Positions 19,993 to 28,446 of a DNA stretch of 64,000 nucleotides are shown here, in pieces (position 1 is the first letter of the stretch; every line of letters starts with the position of its first letter). The DNA lies in the NCBI RefSeq assembly GCF_900104805.1, contig NZ_LT629751.1, positions 372,001-436,000 of the forward strand. The letters are read 5' to 3'. Under the pieces are notes generated by a model that saw nothing but the letters and a program-made list of their open reading frames with translations, had not been told where the DNA came from and searched no databases. Both the position numbers and the translations under genes were made by a program. Source of the stretch: Pseudomonas oryzae. GTDB taxonomy: Bacteria; Pseudomonadota; Gammaproteobacteria; Pseudomonadales; Pseudomonadaceae.

Positions 19993-21291
19993 ATGAGCCG
20001 CAGCAGCAAGGCGAGTAGCGAGTACCGGCAGACCATCCGCGCACTGTCCGACCGCTTGGTCGAGGCACAGACGCCGATCCGCGTGCTGGATGCGATCAAG
20101 TGGGACGAGCGCATCCGCGAAGGCTTCCTCAGGAGCCGCGGGCAGAAACTGCCGGCGGTGGATCGCGACTATTACCAGAACCGCCCGCTGTCGTTCGACC
20201 CCAACGACAAGAAGCTGCAGTTCCAGCAGATCGAGCGCGACATCACCCGCCAGCTCGGCCAGTTCAGCCCGGTCGGGCAGATCATGCGGCGGATGTGCAA
20301 GGAATACCGCATGGTGATCCGCATGCTCGAAGCACGCGGCACCCCGGATTTCGGACTGATCTCCCAGGAGCTGTACGGCTCGGCTTCCGACGCCTTCCAT
20401 GCCGGCGACCCGACCCTGGCCGACCTCGGCGTGATGTTCTCCACCTATCTGGACAACATCGCCGACCGCAGCGACCTCAAGGACGAACCCAAGACCCTCA
20501 ACGCCAGCCAGGCGGTGGAGCTGCTGCAGAGCCGCCTCAACGGCGTGTTCGGCGACGACGAGGCGGTGGTGCGGGTGTTCGAGTCCGACGGCATCCTCGC
20601 CGACGCGGCGGCCGGTGCCGACTACATCAAGATCCGCGCCGACGCCATGTTCAACCAGCGCGACATCCGCGCCTTGGAGGTACACGAGGGGCTGGTGCAC
20701 GTCGGCACCACCCTCAACGGCCTCAACCAGCCGGTGTGCACCTTCCTGGCCAAGGGGCCGCCGTCGTCGACCATCACCCAGGAAGGCCTGGCCATCCTCA
20801 TGGAGGTGATCGCCTTCACCTCCTACCCGACCCGGCTGCGCAAGCTGACCAATCGCACCCGCGCCATCCACATGGCGGAGGAGGGCGCGGACTTCCTGCA
20901 GATCTACCAGTTCTACCGCGACCAGGGCTACAGCCAGGAAGACAGCTACTCCAACGCCATCCGCGTGTTCCGTGGCTCGACCCCGGACGGCCTGCCGTTC
21001 ACCAAGGACCTGTCCTACCTCAAGGGTTTCATCCTGATCTACAACTACATCCAGCTCGCGGTGCGCAAGGGCAAGCTGGAGCAGATCCCGCTGCTGTTCT
21101 GCGGCAAGGCGACCCTGGAGGACATGCGCACCCTGCGCCAGCTGGTGGACGAGGGCGTGGTGGTGCCGCCCAAGTACCTGCCGCCGCAGTTCAGCGACCT
21201 CAACGCGCTGTCGGCGTGGATGTGCTTCTCCAACTTCCTCAACCACCTGAGCCTGGATCGCGTCGAGTCCGACTACGCCAACATCCTGTGA
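19993..21291 (+). CDS. DUF1704 / QEGLA-motif protein, predicted metallohydrolase
   Basis: The 432-residue product belongs to the family often labelled flavohaemoglobin-expression-modulating QEGLA motif protein. Its signature residues are visible: HEGLVHVGTTLNGLNQP, which contains an HExxxH metal-binding pattern, and TQEGLAILMEV. DUF1704 is the domain of the eukaryotic MATCAP tubulin carboxypeptidases, which use the HExxxH motif, so a peptidase role is plausible. The bacterial substrate is not known to me. Neighbours are two small proteins of unknown role. Confidence 0.88.
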   Translation: MSRSSKASSEYRQTIRALSDRLVEAQTPIRVLDAIKWDERIREGFLRSRGQKLPAVDRDYYQNRPLSFDPNDKKLQFQQIERDITRQLGQFSPVGQIMRRMCKEYRMVIRMLEARGTPDFGLISQELYGSASDAFHAGDPTLADLGVMFSTYLDNIADRSDLKDEPKTLNASQAVELLQSRLNGVFGDDEAVVRVFESDGILADAAAGADYIKIRADAMFNQRDIRALEVHEGLVHVGTTLNGLNQPVCTFLAKGPPSSTITQEGLAILMEVIAFTSYPTRLRKLTNRTRAIHMAEEGADFLQIYQFYRDQGYSQEDSYSNAIRVFRGSTPDGLPFTKDLSYLKGFILIYNYIQLAVRKGKLEQIPLLFCGKATLEDMRTLRQLVDEGVVVPPKYLPPQFSDLNALSAWMCFSNFLNHLSLDRVESDYANIL

Positions 21292-21340
21292 CGGCCCGTC
21301 CGTTCCGTTCTTCTTCCCGACCTGTTCCGGAAATTTCCGC

Positions 21341-21676
21341 ATGAGCGAGCGCAATCCCATCCCCCTGATCCTCACCGCCATCGGCAGCGTCGCCGCCACC
21401 GTCGCCGTGCTCGGCTTCTATGGCTACCTGCACATCGCCAAGCCCGAGGACGCCCTGCTGTTGAGCGACTACACCATGCTCAAGACCATTCCCGGCGAGG
21501 ACTACAAGCTGTCGCTGAAGCCGGCCGACCAGGTCGCCCAGTGCATCGACGGCGTGCTGGTGCTGTTCGACGTCAACCAGAAGGGGCTGACCGGCGTGCT
21601 GGTGGACAGCAAGAAGCGCGCGGTGCGCTGCATGGGCCAGGAAACGCCGCAGGCCGAAGCGCCGCCGGCGCAATAG
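21341..21676 (+). CDS. Hypothetical membrane-anchored protein
   Basis: The 111-residue product has one N-terminal membrane helix (IPLILTAIGSVAATVAVLGFYGYL) and a small soluble domain (DYKLSLKPADQVAQCIDGVLVLFDV) with a Pro/Ala-rich tail. I do not recognise a family. It follows the QEGLA gene after 49 bp on the same strand, so the two may be functionally linked. Confidence 0.75.
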   Translation: MSERNPIPLILTAIGSVAATVAVLGFYGYLHIAKPEDALLLSDYTMLKTIPGEDYKLSLKPADQVAQCIDGVLVLFDVNQKGLTGVLVDSKKRAVRCMGQETPQAEAPPAQ

Positions 21677-21737
21677 TCCGCCGCCGGCGGTGCTGGTCTA
21701 TCCTTGCCGGAACAGCGCTGAGTGGAGGAACCGGGCA

Positions 21738-22127
21738 GTGATCGTCTGCAAGCGGGTCTATCAACCGGCGGCGCCCGCGGATGGCTACCGCGTCCTGGTC
21801 GATCGCCTGTGGCCGCGCGGCTGCCGCAAGGACGAGCTGCCGCTGGACGCCTGGCTGCGCGAGCTGGGGCCCTCGGATGGCGTGCGCCGCGCCTTCGCCC
21901 ACGAGCCGGCGCGCTTCGCCGAGTTCCGTGAGGCCTACCGCGGCGAGCTGGCAGCCGCTGCGCTGCTCTGGCGGCCGCTGCTGGAGCCGGCGCGGCAGGG
22001 GACTCTGACCCTGCTGTATGCTGCGCACGACGAGCAGTTCAACAATGCCCGGGTGCTCGCCGAGTTCCTCGCCGAGCAACTGGCCGACGCCGCGCCTTGC
22101 GCGGCTGAACCGGAAGCGTCCCGATGA
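21738..22127 (+). CDS. DUF488 family protein
   Basis: The 129-residue product starts at GTG 21738, preceded by a GGAGGA site. It carries the DUF488 hallmark YRVLVDRLWPRGCRKDELPLDAW and the later LTLLYAAHDEQFNNARVL. The biochemical role of this family is unsettled. The stop overlaps the start of the sugar dehydrogenase gene (ATGA), so the two are translationally coupled. Confidence 0.88.
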   Translation: MIVCKRVYQPAAPADGYRVLVDRLWPRGCRKDELPLDAWLRELGPSDGVRRAFAHEPARFAEFREAYRGELAAAALLWRPLLEPARQGTLTLLYAAHDEQFNNARVLAEFLAEQLADAAPCAAEPEASR

Positions 22128-23290
22128 AGACTCCGGCCACTCTGCTGCGTGGCTGCAGCGTCCTGCTGGGGGCGTTGCTGCTCGGTACGGCGGTCGCCGC
22201 GCCGCTGTCGAGTGCGCACGGCCCGCTGGAGCTGCGCGAGGTCGTCGGTGGTCTCGAGCACCCCTGGTCCCTGGCCTTCCTGCCGGACGGCCAGGGCATG
22301 CTGGTCACCGAACGGCCGGGGCGACTGCGCCGGGTAACGGCCGAGGGGCGCCTGTCGGCGCCGCTGGCCGGCGTGCCGGCGGTCTATGCGGTCGGTCAGG
22401 GGGGCTTGCTGGACATCGCCCTGTCGCCTCGCTTCGCCAGCGATCGACTGGTCTACCTGAGCTACGCCGAGCAGGGCGTCGACGGCCTGGCCGGCACCGC
22501 GGTCGGCCGCGGCCGGCTGTCCGTCGATCTCGGCGCGCTGGAGGATTTCCAGGTGATCTTCCGTCAGCAGCCCAAGCTGTCCAGTGGCATCCACTTCGGC
22601 TCGCGGCTGGTGTTCGATGGTGCCGGCTACCTGTTCGTCACCCTTGGCGAGAACAACGAGCGACCCACCGCCCAGCAGCTCGACAAGCTGCAGGGCAAGG
22701 TGGTGCGCCTGCATGCCGACGGCAGCATCCCGGCGGACAACCCCTTCGTCGGCAAGGCCGGTGCGCGCGGGGAGATCTGGTCCTACGGTCACCGCAATCC
22801 ACAGGGCGCGGCGCTCAATCCATGGAGCGGCCGGCTGTGGATCCACGAGCACGGCCCGCGTGGCGGCGACGAGATCAACATTCCCCAACCCGGACGCAAC
22901 TACGGCTGGCCGCGGGCGACCCATGGGGTGAACTACAGCTTCCTGCCGATTCCCGAGGCCGAGGGCCGGCGGGTGGCCGGGACCGAACCGCCGCACCATG
23001 TCTGGGCGAAATCGCCGGCCATCAGCGGCATGGCCTTCTACGACGCAGCGCGCTTTCCGGCCTGGCAGCACAGCCTGTTCATCGGCGCGTTGGCCGCCCA
23101 GGCGCTGATCCGCCTGAGCCTGGAGGGCGACAAGGTGGTCGGCGAGGAGCGCCTGCTGGAGGCGTTGGATACCCGCTTCCGCGACGTGCGGGTGGGGCCG
23201 GATGGCTGGCTTTACCTGCTCACCGATGAGCGCGACGGCAAATTGCTGCGTGTCGGTCTGGAGGCCCCTAGGTCATTGGGCTGGCGGTGA
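22124..23290 (+). CDS. PQQ-type soluble aldose sugar dehydrogenase
   Basis: The 388-residue product has a signal peptide ending near AVAAPL and a six-bladed beta-propeller of the glucose/sorbosone dehydrogenase family (Asd/YliI type). Motifs include LEHPWSLAFLPDG, QGGLLDIALSP, SYGHRNPQG and HEHGPRGGDEIN. Members oxidise aldoses in the periplasm with PQQ as cofactor; whether this strain makes PQQ cannot be told from this window. It is the last gene of a short plus-strand unit with DUF488, followed by a repeat. Confidence 0.88.
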   Translation: MKTPATLLRGCSVLLGALLLGTAVAAPLSSAHGPLELREVVGGLEHPWSLAFLPDGQGMLVTERPGRLRRVTAEGRLSAPLAGVPAVYAVGQGGLLDIALSPRFASDRLVYLSYAEQGVDGLAGTAVGRGRLSVDLGALEDFQVIFRQQPKLSSGIHFGSRLVFDGAGYLFVTLGENNERPTAQQLDKLQGKVVRLHADGSIPADNPFVGKAGARGEIWSYGHRNPQGAALNPWSGRLWIHEHGPRGGDEINIPQPGRNYGWPRATHGVNYSFLPIPEAEGRRVAGTEPPHHVWAKSPAISGMAFYDAARFPAWQHSLFIGALAAQALIRLSLEGDKVVGEERLLEALDTRFRDVRVGPDGWLYLLTDERDGKLLRVGLEAPRSLGWR

Positions 23291-23299
23291 TTCGGGTGG

Positions 23300-23400
23300 T
23301 TGGCCGCCCGGTGGGAAATCGCTGCGCGAGTTTCCCACCCTACGATGACCCTGGCGTAGGGGGGGGGGTAGGCCTTTGGCCGTAACCCACCAACCAGCCT
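23300..23400. repeat. Intergenic repeat with hairpin and G10 tract
   Basis: GGTGGGAAA (23310-23318) and TTTCCCACC (23331-23339) form a hairpin followed by CTACG, a word common in Pseudomonas intergenic repeats. A run of ten G residues follows at 23359-23368 and then GTAACCCACCAACC. The element lies between convergent genes. Confidence 0.5.
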
Positions 23401-23435
23401 GTCAAGGCCGGCCTTAGGGGCAGAGATGCGCTGCC

Positions 23436-24146
23436 TCAGAAGCGTTCGTTGGCGCCGAGGTAGCGCCACTGGCCCGGCTGCAGTTTGGCCATCGCCAGCC
23501 GGCCGACGCGAATGCGGCGGATGCCATGCACCTGCAGGCCGACGGCCTTGCACATGTGGGCGATCTGTCCGGGCTGCGGGGCCTTGAGGGCGAAGCGCAG
23601 GCGCGTCTCGCTCTGCCAGCTGACCTTGCACGGTGTCAGTGGTCGGCCCCGGTAGCTCATGCCGAACTGCAGCTGCTTGAGTTGCTCCGGCTCGAGCGTG
23701 CCGGCCACTTCGACGATGTATTCCTGCTCGATCTTGCTGAAATCATCAGTCAGCTTGCGGATCACGCCCCAGTTCTGGGTGAGCACCAGCAGGCCGGAGG
23801 CGGCGGTCTCCAGCGCCAGGGGGGCGTTCAGCCGCTGCAGGTGGCGCTGCAGCAGGCGCATGCCCGAGGCATCGTCCGCGCTGCGACTGGCTTCGCCGAG
23901 CAGTGCGAGCGCCTGTTCGACGCTCACCCCGGCCGGCTTGTGCAGCAGCAGGGTGGCTGGCGGCTGGGTTTCCGCGCGGGCGCCGGGGAGCAGGGCGATG
24001 GCCTGGTCCAGCACCTTGAACTGCGGCGCCTCGACCACCTGGCCGTCGACCGTGACCCAGCCGCCCTCGATGTACAGCTCGGCCTCGCGGCGCGAGCAGG
24101 GCAGCAGTTCAGCGAGACGCTTGGACAGGCGGACGGGTTCGCGCAT
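23436..24146 (-). CDS. Pseudouridine-synthase-like protein (RsuA/RluF type) with Glu at the catalytic Asp position
   Basis: The 236-residue product starts at ATG 24146. An S4 RNA-binding domain (residues 3-50, RLSKRLAELLPCSRREAELYIEGGWV) precedes the catalytic domain. In RsuA-family enzymes the active site reads RLDxxTxGLLLLT with an essential Asp. Here the aligned stretch is LALETAASGLLVLTQNW, with Glu113 (codon GAG) in place of Asp. The rest of the fold, including HMCKAVGLQVHGIRRIRVG, is kept. It may be a non-catalytic RNA-binding protein. It is probably co-transcribed with the 61-residue gene upstream. Confidence 0.82.
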   Translation of the reverse strand: MREPVRLSKRLAELLPCSRREAELYIEGGWVTVDGQVVEAPQFKVLDQAIALLPGARAETQPPATLLLHKPAGVSVEQALALLGEASRSADDASGMRLLQRHLQRLNAPLALETAASGLLVLTQNWGVIRKLTDDFSKIEQEYIVEVAGTLEPEQLKQLQFGMSYRGRPLTPCKVSWQSETRLRFALKAPQPGQIAHMCKAVGLQVHGIRRIRVGRLAMAKLQPGQWRYLGANERF

Positions 24147-24153
24147 GGGCTGC

Positions 24154-24339
24154 CTACTTCTTGCCGATGGTGATGTGGCGCGAGCTGCCGTAGGTCTGGC
24201 CGCTGACCCCGCGGGGAATCTGCTGCACTTCGCCACCGGCCTTGAGGAAGGCGGCCATCTGCTCTTCGAGCTCGCGACGGGCTTCGGCGGAGGGAACGGC
24301 GACCACCTTCTGCTTCGATGCGCCTGGTTTGCTTTGCAT
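24154..24339 (-). CDS. Small basic protein resembling the SutA C-terminus
   Basis: The 61-residue product starts at ATG 24339 with an AGGAGA site. It has a Lys/Ser-rich start, a helix (AEARRELEEQMAAFLKAGGEVQQIP) and a short tail (TYGSSRHITIGKK). The helix followed by GG-x-VQ-x-I and a YGS tail resembles, from memory, the C-terminal part of the P. aeruginosa RNA-polymerase-binding protein SutA, without its acidic N-terminus. This likeness is tentative. It lies 7 bp upstream of the pseudouridine-synthase-like gene. Confidence 0.7.
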   Translation of the reverse strand: MQSKPGASKQKVVAVPSAEARRELEEQMAAFLKAGGEVQQIPRGVSGQTYGSSRHITIGKK

Positions 24340-24482
24340 GATGATTCTCCTGCCGAAAGGCAAAAAGGGCCGGACATCATACAGGAAACGGCGCTCATTT
24401 TTTGTCCTGTCGGACGAAATGAAGCCGTTTTCTGCAGAAATCTGCCGGCGAACGTTCGGGAAGTCGCCTCGTGCTACGCGGC

Positions 24483-25490
24483 TCAGCGCGCCGCGGCCAG
24501 CAGGCGATAGCTGTTCAGGCGGTCGGTGAAGCTGTGGGTGACGGTGACCAGCCCCAGCTCGTCGAGCTGGTAGTCGCAGGCGAAGGCATGGAACTGTTCC
24601 CAGCACTGCTCCGCAGTGCCGACCACCATGGCATCGCGCGTGGCGTCCAGCTCGGCCTGCTCGGAAGGGCTCAACTGGCGCCGGCGCTGGTCGACTTCCG
24701 CGGGGCTGAGCAGCAGCTCGCGGGAGCCGCGGCCGGCCATCATCTTGCGCCAGGCGGCCGTGCCGGCGATGTGCCTGGCCTGTTCCTCCGTTTCGCCGCA
24801 GATCACCGCCAGTGCCAGCATGCGCGCCGGCTTGTGCTGGTGGCCGGCCTGGGCGAAGTGGCGCTCGTAGTTGGCGAAGATCGCCGGCGAGCAGGCCTCG
24901 GGAGCGATGAAGCGCGCCACCGCCAGGCCCATGCCCAGGTAGCCGGCCAGCGACGAACTGCCGCCGCCGGAGCCGAGCATCCACAGTTGCGGCGTCGGAC
25001 CTTCGTCCGGCAGGCAGTGCAGGCGGCTGTAGACATGCCGCTCGGGATACTCGTTGCGCAGGAAGGCACACAGCTCGGCGGCCTGCTGAGGAAAGGTGTC
25101 TTCTTCCAGCTGCTCGTAGGGGGCGGCCAGCGCTGCCGAGGCCAGCGGCGTGCCGCCGGGGGCGCGGCCGATGCCGAGATCGATGCGCTCGGGGAACAGG
25201 CTGGCGAGCATGCGGAACACCTCGGCCACCTTGTACGGGCTGTAGTGGCTGAGCATCACGCCGCCGCTGCCGATGCGCATGTTGCGCGTCACGCTGGCCA
25301 CTCGGGCGATCATGATCTCCGGGCAGGGATTGGCGAAGTGGATGCTGTTGTGGTGTTCGGCCAGCCAGTAGCGGTAGTAGCCCAGTTCGTCACAGGCGCG
25401 GGCCAGCTCGACCGAGCTGTTGGGCGCCGCGCGGGACGGTCGATCGCCGTGGACGGGCGTCTGGTCGACGACGGTGAGCTTCAGCGACAT
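24483..25490 (-). CDS. Luciferase-like (LLM) flavin-dependent oxidoreductase
   Basis: The 335-residue product has the bacterial-luciferase-like TIM-barrel layout, with YYRYWLAEHHNSIHFANPCPEI near the start and RIDLGIGRAPGGTPLA in the middle. These are typical of the LLM subgroup often called YhbW/MsnO8-like. Such enzymes use reduced FMN or F420 and oxidise varied organic substrates; the substrate here cannot be inferred. A bidirectional terminator separates it from the upstream cold-shock gene. Confidence 0.88.
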   Translation of the reverse strand: MSLKLTVVDQTPVHGDRPSRAAPNSSVELARACDELGYYRYWLAEHHNSIHFANPCPEIMIARVASVTRNMRIGSGGVMLSHYSPYKVAEVFRMLASLFPERIDLGIGRAPGGTPLASAALAAPYEQLEEDTFPQQAAELCAFLRNEYPERHVYSRLHCLPDEGPTPQLWMLGSGGGSSSLAGYLGMGLAVARFIAPEACSPAIFANYERHFAQAGHQHKPARMLALAVICGETEEQARHIAGTAAWRKMMAGRGSRELLLSPAEVDQRRRQLSPSEQAELDATRDAMVVGTAEQCWEQFHAFACDYQLDELGLVTVTHSFTDRLNSYRLLAAAR

Positions 25491-25540
25491 GGCGGGTCTC
25501 CTGGCAGGGGCGAGAGGGCGCGCAGTATAGCCCTGAAAAG

Positions 25541-25569
25541 CAAAAGCCCCGCACGAGGCGGGGCTTTTG
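25541..25569 (-). terminator. Rho-independent terminator after the cold-shock gene
   Basis: CAAAAGCCCCGC and GCGGGGCTTTTG form a perfect 12-bp stem around a five-base loop. The arms supply a T-run on either strand, so it could work in both directions. On the minus strand it ends the short cold-shock transcript. Confidence 0.88.
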
Positions 25570-25586
25570 CGAGGCGGGAAGCCGGA

Positions 25587-25796
25587 TCAGATGATCTGGA
25601 CTTCGTCAGCCTGCAGACCTTTCTGGCCCTGGACGACCAGGAAGGAGACAGCCTGGCCTTCCTTCAGGGTCTTGAAGCCGTCGGCCTTGATGGCACGGAA
25701 GTGAACGAATACGTCAGGACCGCTCTGGGGGGTGATGAAGCCGAAGCCTTTCTCATCGTTGAACCACTTGACGGTGCCGGTTTGACGGTTGGACAT
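25587..25796 (-). CDS. Cold-shock domain protein (CspA family)
   Basis: The 69-residue protein is a single cold-shock domain with both RNA-binding motifs (KGFGFI and VFVHFRA). These proteins bind single-stranded RNA and act as RNA chaperones. The start follows an AAGGAGAC site. The 5' region up to about 25920 probably forms a long leader, as is usual for csp genes. The 416-bp gap from 25797 to 26212 shows no other gene; TAGAAT at 26179-26184 may be the -10 box of the cvfB-like gene. Confidence 0.95.
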   Translation of the reverse strand: MSNRQTGTVKWFNDEKGFGFITPQSGPDVFVHFRAIKADGFKTLKEGQAVSFLVVQGQKGLQADEVQII

Positions 25797-26212
25797 GTTT
25801 GTCTCCTTGGACGGTGTAGACTACGGCGCCGGAACTGCCCGGAGCCGGAACTGAGTGCAAGGAGCCAGTAAAACCGAGGTTTGTAGGATCAAGCTCTGAA
25901 TCAGTCGATTACGATGACACTGCAACACAGTGCGAGCACCCTACGCGGTAATTTCTGCCGGTGCAAATCCTTTCTGCAGGTCGGGCCATCATCTTTTGGC
26001 GAATGGTGTTTCGCCAGCGCCCCAGCAGTCCCCGCTCCGCGGCATGTTTTCCTTTTGAATCAATACCTTGTGTGTGGTCTTGAGGGCTGTCCCGGGTATG
26101 CCGGCACCCGTCGGAAAAAACCGCCGAAATTGCCGTCGCCGCACCCCGGGCCGGCCCCTGTCGCCAGGCGATCTCGGCTAGAATGCCGGCCCTGGCAATC
26201 AAGGTAAGCGAC

Positions 26213-27049
26213 ATGGCACAGATCGGGCGGTTCAACTCTCTCCAAGTGGTCAAGCACACCGACTTCGGTCTGTACCTGGATGGCGGCCCGGATGGCGAGA
26301 TCCTCCTGCCCCGGCGCTACGTGCCCAAGGGCGGGGCGTGCGAGGTCGGTGACCGGCTGAACGTGTTCGTCTATCTGGACAGCGAAGACCGCATCATCGC
26401 CACCACCCAGAAGCCCAGGGTGGAAGTCGGTGGCTTCGCCAGCCTGAAAGTGGTGGCGATCGACCGCGTCGGCCTGTTCCTCGACTGGGGCCTGCCCAAG
26501 GACCTGTTCCTGCCGCACTCGGAGGAGAAGCGCCCGCTGCAGGTCGGCGACTACTGCGTGGTGCATGTCTACCTCGACCCGCGCACCCGGCGCATCACCG
26601 CCACCGCGCGGCTGGACCGCTATCTCGACAACACCCAGCCGCGCTACCAGCCCGGGCAGGCCGTGGACCTGCTGGTGGTCGAGCGCACCGACCTCGGCTT
26701 CAAGGCCATCGTCGAAGGCAAGCACTGGGGGCTGATCCACAAGAACGAACTGTTCAAGTTCCTCCGCCCGGGCATGCGCGAGACCGGCTACATCCGCGAG
26801 GTCCGTCCCGACGGCAAGATCAGCCTGAGCCTGCAGCCGCTTGGCCGCGCCGGCGCCGACAACCTGAGCGAGCAGATCCTCGCCGCGCTGCGCGATGCCG
26901 GCGGCAGTCTGGCGCTCGGCGACAAGAGCCCGCCGGAGGAGATCGCCCGGCTGTTCGGTGTCAGCAAGGGCAACTTCAAGAAGGCGATCGGCGGCCTCTA
27001 CAAGCAGGGGCTGATCACCATCCTCGACGATCGCATCGAGCTGCGCTGA
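26213..27049 (+). CDS. CvfB-like S1 RNA-binding protein
   Basis: The 278-residue product starts MAQIGRFNSLQVVKHTDFGLYLDGG. It contains S1/OB-type beta domains (residues about 5-60, 70-130 and 150-210) and a C-terminal winged-helix (ARLFGVSKGNFKKAIGGLYKQGLI), the layout of the CvfB family. CvfB proteins bind RNA and affect virulence gene expression in staphylococci; the role in pseudomonads is less clear. The in-frame upstream ATG at 26183 is less likely because it lies over the promoter-like box. It is convergent with msrA, 6 bp apart. Confidence 0.88.
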   Translation: MAQIGRFNSLQVVKHTDFGLYLDGGPDGEILLPRRYVPKGGACEVGDRLNVFVYLDSEDRIIATTQKPRVEVGGFASLKVVAIDRVGLFLDWGLPKDLFLPHSEEKRPLQVGDYCVVHVYLDPRTRRITATARLDRYLDNTQPRYQPGQAVDLLVVERTDLGFKAIVEGKHWGLIHKNELFKFLRPGMRETGYIREVRPDGKISLSLQPLGRAGADNLSEQILAALRDAGGSLALGDKSPPEEIARLFGVSKGNFKKAIGGLYKQGLITILDDRIELR

Positions 27050-27055
27050 GCCCAT

Positions 27056-27697
27056 TCACCGGCGCTCGCCCCACAGTTCCGCGAGTCGCGCATCGCGGCC
27101 GCAGGTGGTGCGGTAGAAGCGGTAGCGCAGCGGATTCTTCCGGTAGTAGTTCTGGTGGTACTCCTCGGCCGGATAGAAGGTGGTCGCCGGCAGAATCTCG
27201 GTGACCACCGGCCGCTCGAAGCGCCCGGAGTTCAGCAGCGCCGTCTTGGAGGCTTCGGCCAGACGCTGCTGCTCGGCGTCGGCATAGAAGATCGCGCTGC
27301 GGTACTGCGAGCCGATGTCGCAGAACTGCCCGGTGGCGGTCAGCGGATCGATGTTCGGCCAGTAGGCCTCCAGCAGCCTGGCGTAGCTGGTCCGGGTCGG
27401 ATCGAAACTCACCAGTACCGCCTCCAGATGCCCGGTGCCGCCGGCCGAGACCTGTTCGTAGCTGGGGTTGGCGAGGCTGCCGCCGGTGTAGCCCGAAGTG
27501 GTCGACAGCACGCCCGGCACCTTGTCGAAATCGGCCTCCATGCACCAGAAGCAGCCGCCGGCGAAGATCGCCGTGGCGGTGGGCTGGTCGGCGGCATGCA
27601 CTGGCAGGCCCGCCTGGTTGGCGGCGGCGAGCAGCAGGGCCAGACACCAGCCTGGCAAGCGGGCATGTGGCAGAGCGCGGCAGGCGAGGGCGTGCAT
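27056..27697 (-). CDS. msrA: MsrA, peptide methionine-S-sulfoxide reductase (exported)
   Basis: MsrA reduces the S form of methionine sulfoxide. The 213-residue product has a predicted signal peptide (LPGWCLALLLAAANQAGLPVHA) and the catalytic motif GGCFWCMEADF with the nucleophile Cys. Downstream motifs GYTGGSLANPSYEQVSAG and YHQNYYRKN are also kept. It follows msrB with a 2-bp gap, so both exported enzymes probably form one operon for repair of oxidised envelope proteins. Confidence 0.92.
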   Translation of the reverse strand: MHALACRALPHARLPGWCLALLLAAANQAGLPVHAADQPTATAIFAGGCFWCMEADFDKVPGVLSTTSGYTGGSLANPSYEQVSAGGTGHLEAVLVSFDPTRTSYARLLEAYWPNIDPLTATGQFCDIGSQYRSAIFYADAEQQRLAEASKTALLNSGRFERPVVTEILPATTFYPAEEYHQNYYRKNPLRYRFYRTTCGRDARLAELWGERR

Positions 27698-27699
27698 GT

Positions 27700-28215
27700 T
27701 CAGCTCCTCAGGTCGGGAAGGCGGTCGCTGCGCGGGATGAAGCGCAGCGCCAGGCCGTTGTTGCACCAGCGCTCGCCGCGCGGCGGCGGGCCGTCGTCGA
27801 ACACGTGGCCCTGGTGGCCGCCGCAGCGCGCGCAGTGGTACTCGGTGCGCGGCCAGATCAGCTTGAAGTCGCGCCTGAGCCCCACATGGCCGGCGAGCGG
27901 CTGGGTGAAGCTCGGCCAACCCGTGCCGCTGTCGTACTTGTCCTGGCTGTCGAACAGCGGCAGGTAGCAGGCGGCGCAGATGTAGGTGCCGTCGCGCCGC
28001 TCCTTGTCCAGCGGGCTGCTGCCGGCCGGCTCGGTATCCTCCTCGAACAGCACGCGCCATGCCGCTGGCGCCAGCAGGGGGCGCCATTGCTCCGCCGGCT
28101 TGTCGAGCGGCGCCACGTTTGGCTCTCCGGCCTGCGGGGCGGCACGCGCGCCATCCGCCAGCAGGGGCCAGACCGGCAGCAAGCCCAGGGCGTACAGTAG
28201 CGAGCGTCGATTCAT
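27700..28215 (-). CDS. msrB: MsrB, peptide methionine-R-sulfoxide reductase (exported)
   Basis: MsrB reduces the R form of methionine sulfoxide. The 171-residue product has an N-terminal signal with twin arginines (MNRRSLLYALGLLPVW), which may direct Tat export. The zinc-binding pairs CAAC and CARCGGH are present, and the catalytic Cys lies in RWCNNGLALRF, where many MsrBs have RYCVNSAALRF. Operon with msrA implies a periplasmic methionine repair pair distinct from MsrPQ. Confidence 0.9.
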   Translation of the reverse strand: MNRRSLLYALGLLPVWPLLADGARAAPQAGEPNVAPLDKPAEQWRPLLAPAAWRVLFEEDTEPAGSSPLDKERRDGTYICAACYLPLFDSQDKYDSGTGWPSFTQPLAGHVGLRRDFKLIWPRTEYHCARCGGHQGHVFDDGPPPRGERWCNNGLALRFIPRSDRLPDLRS

Positions 28216-28446
28216 GGCGACTGCCCTCGGTGGAATGCCTGTTCAAATTTTAGACAGCTCGGCGGCGGGCGTTGCCACTAGCGGTATGGGGGCTGCCGCG
28301 CGGGCGGAGGCAGGCGATGGGCGGTCATGCCGCCACGGTGCATGGTCGGGCGAAGGAGGGTGCCGTGAATTGTGCAAGCTCGCCATCGGTGTGGCCCATG
28401 TACGCGCTGCAGGGGCTGATCCTGATTTTTTTGTTTTTATAAAATT

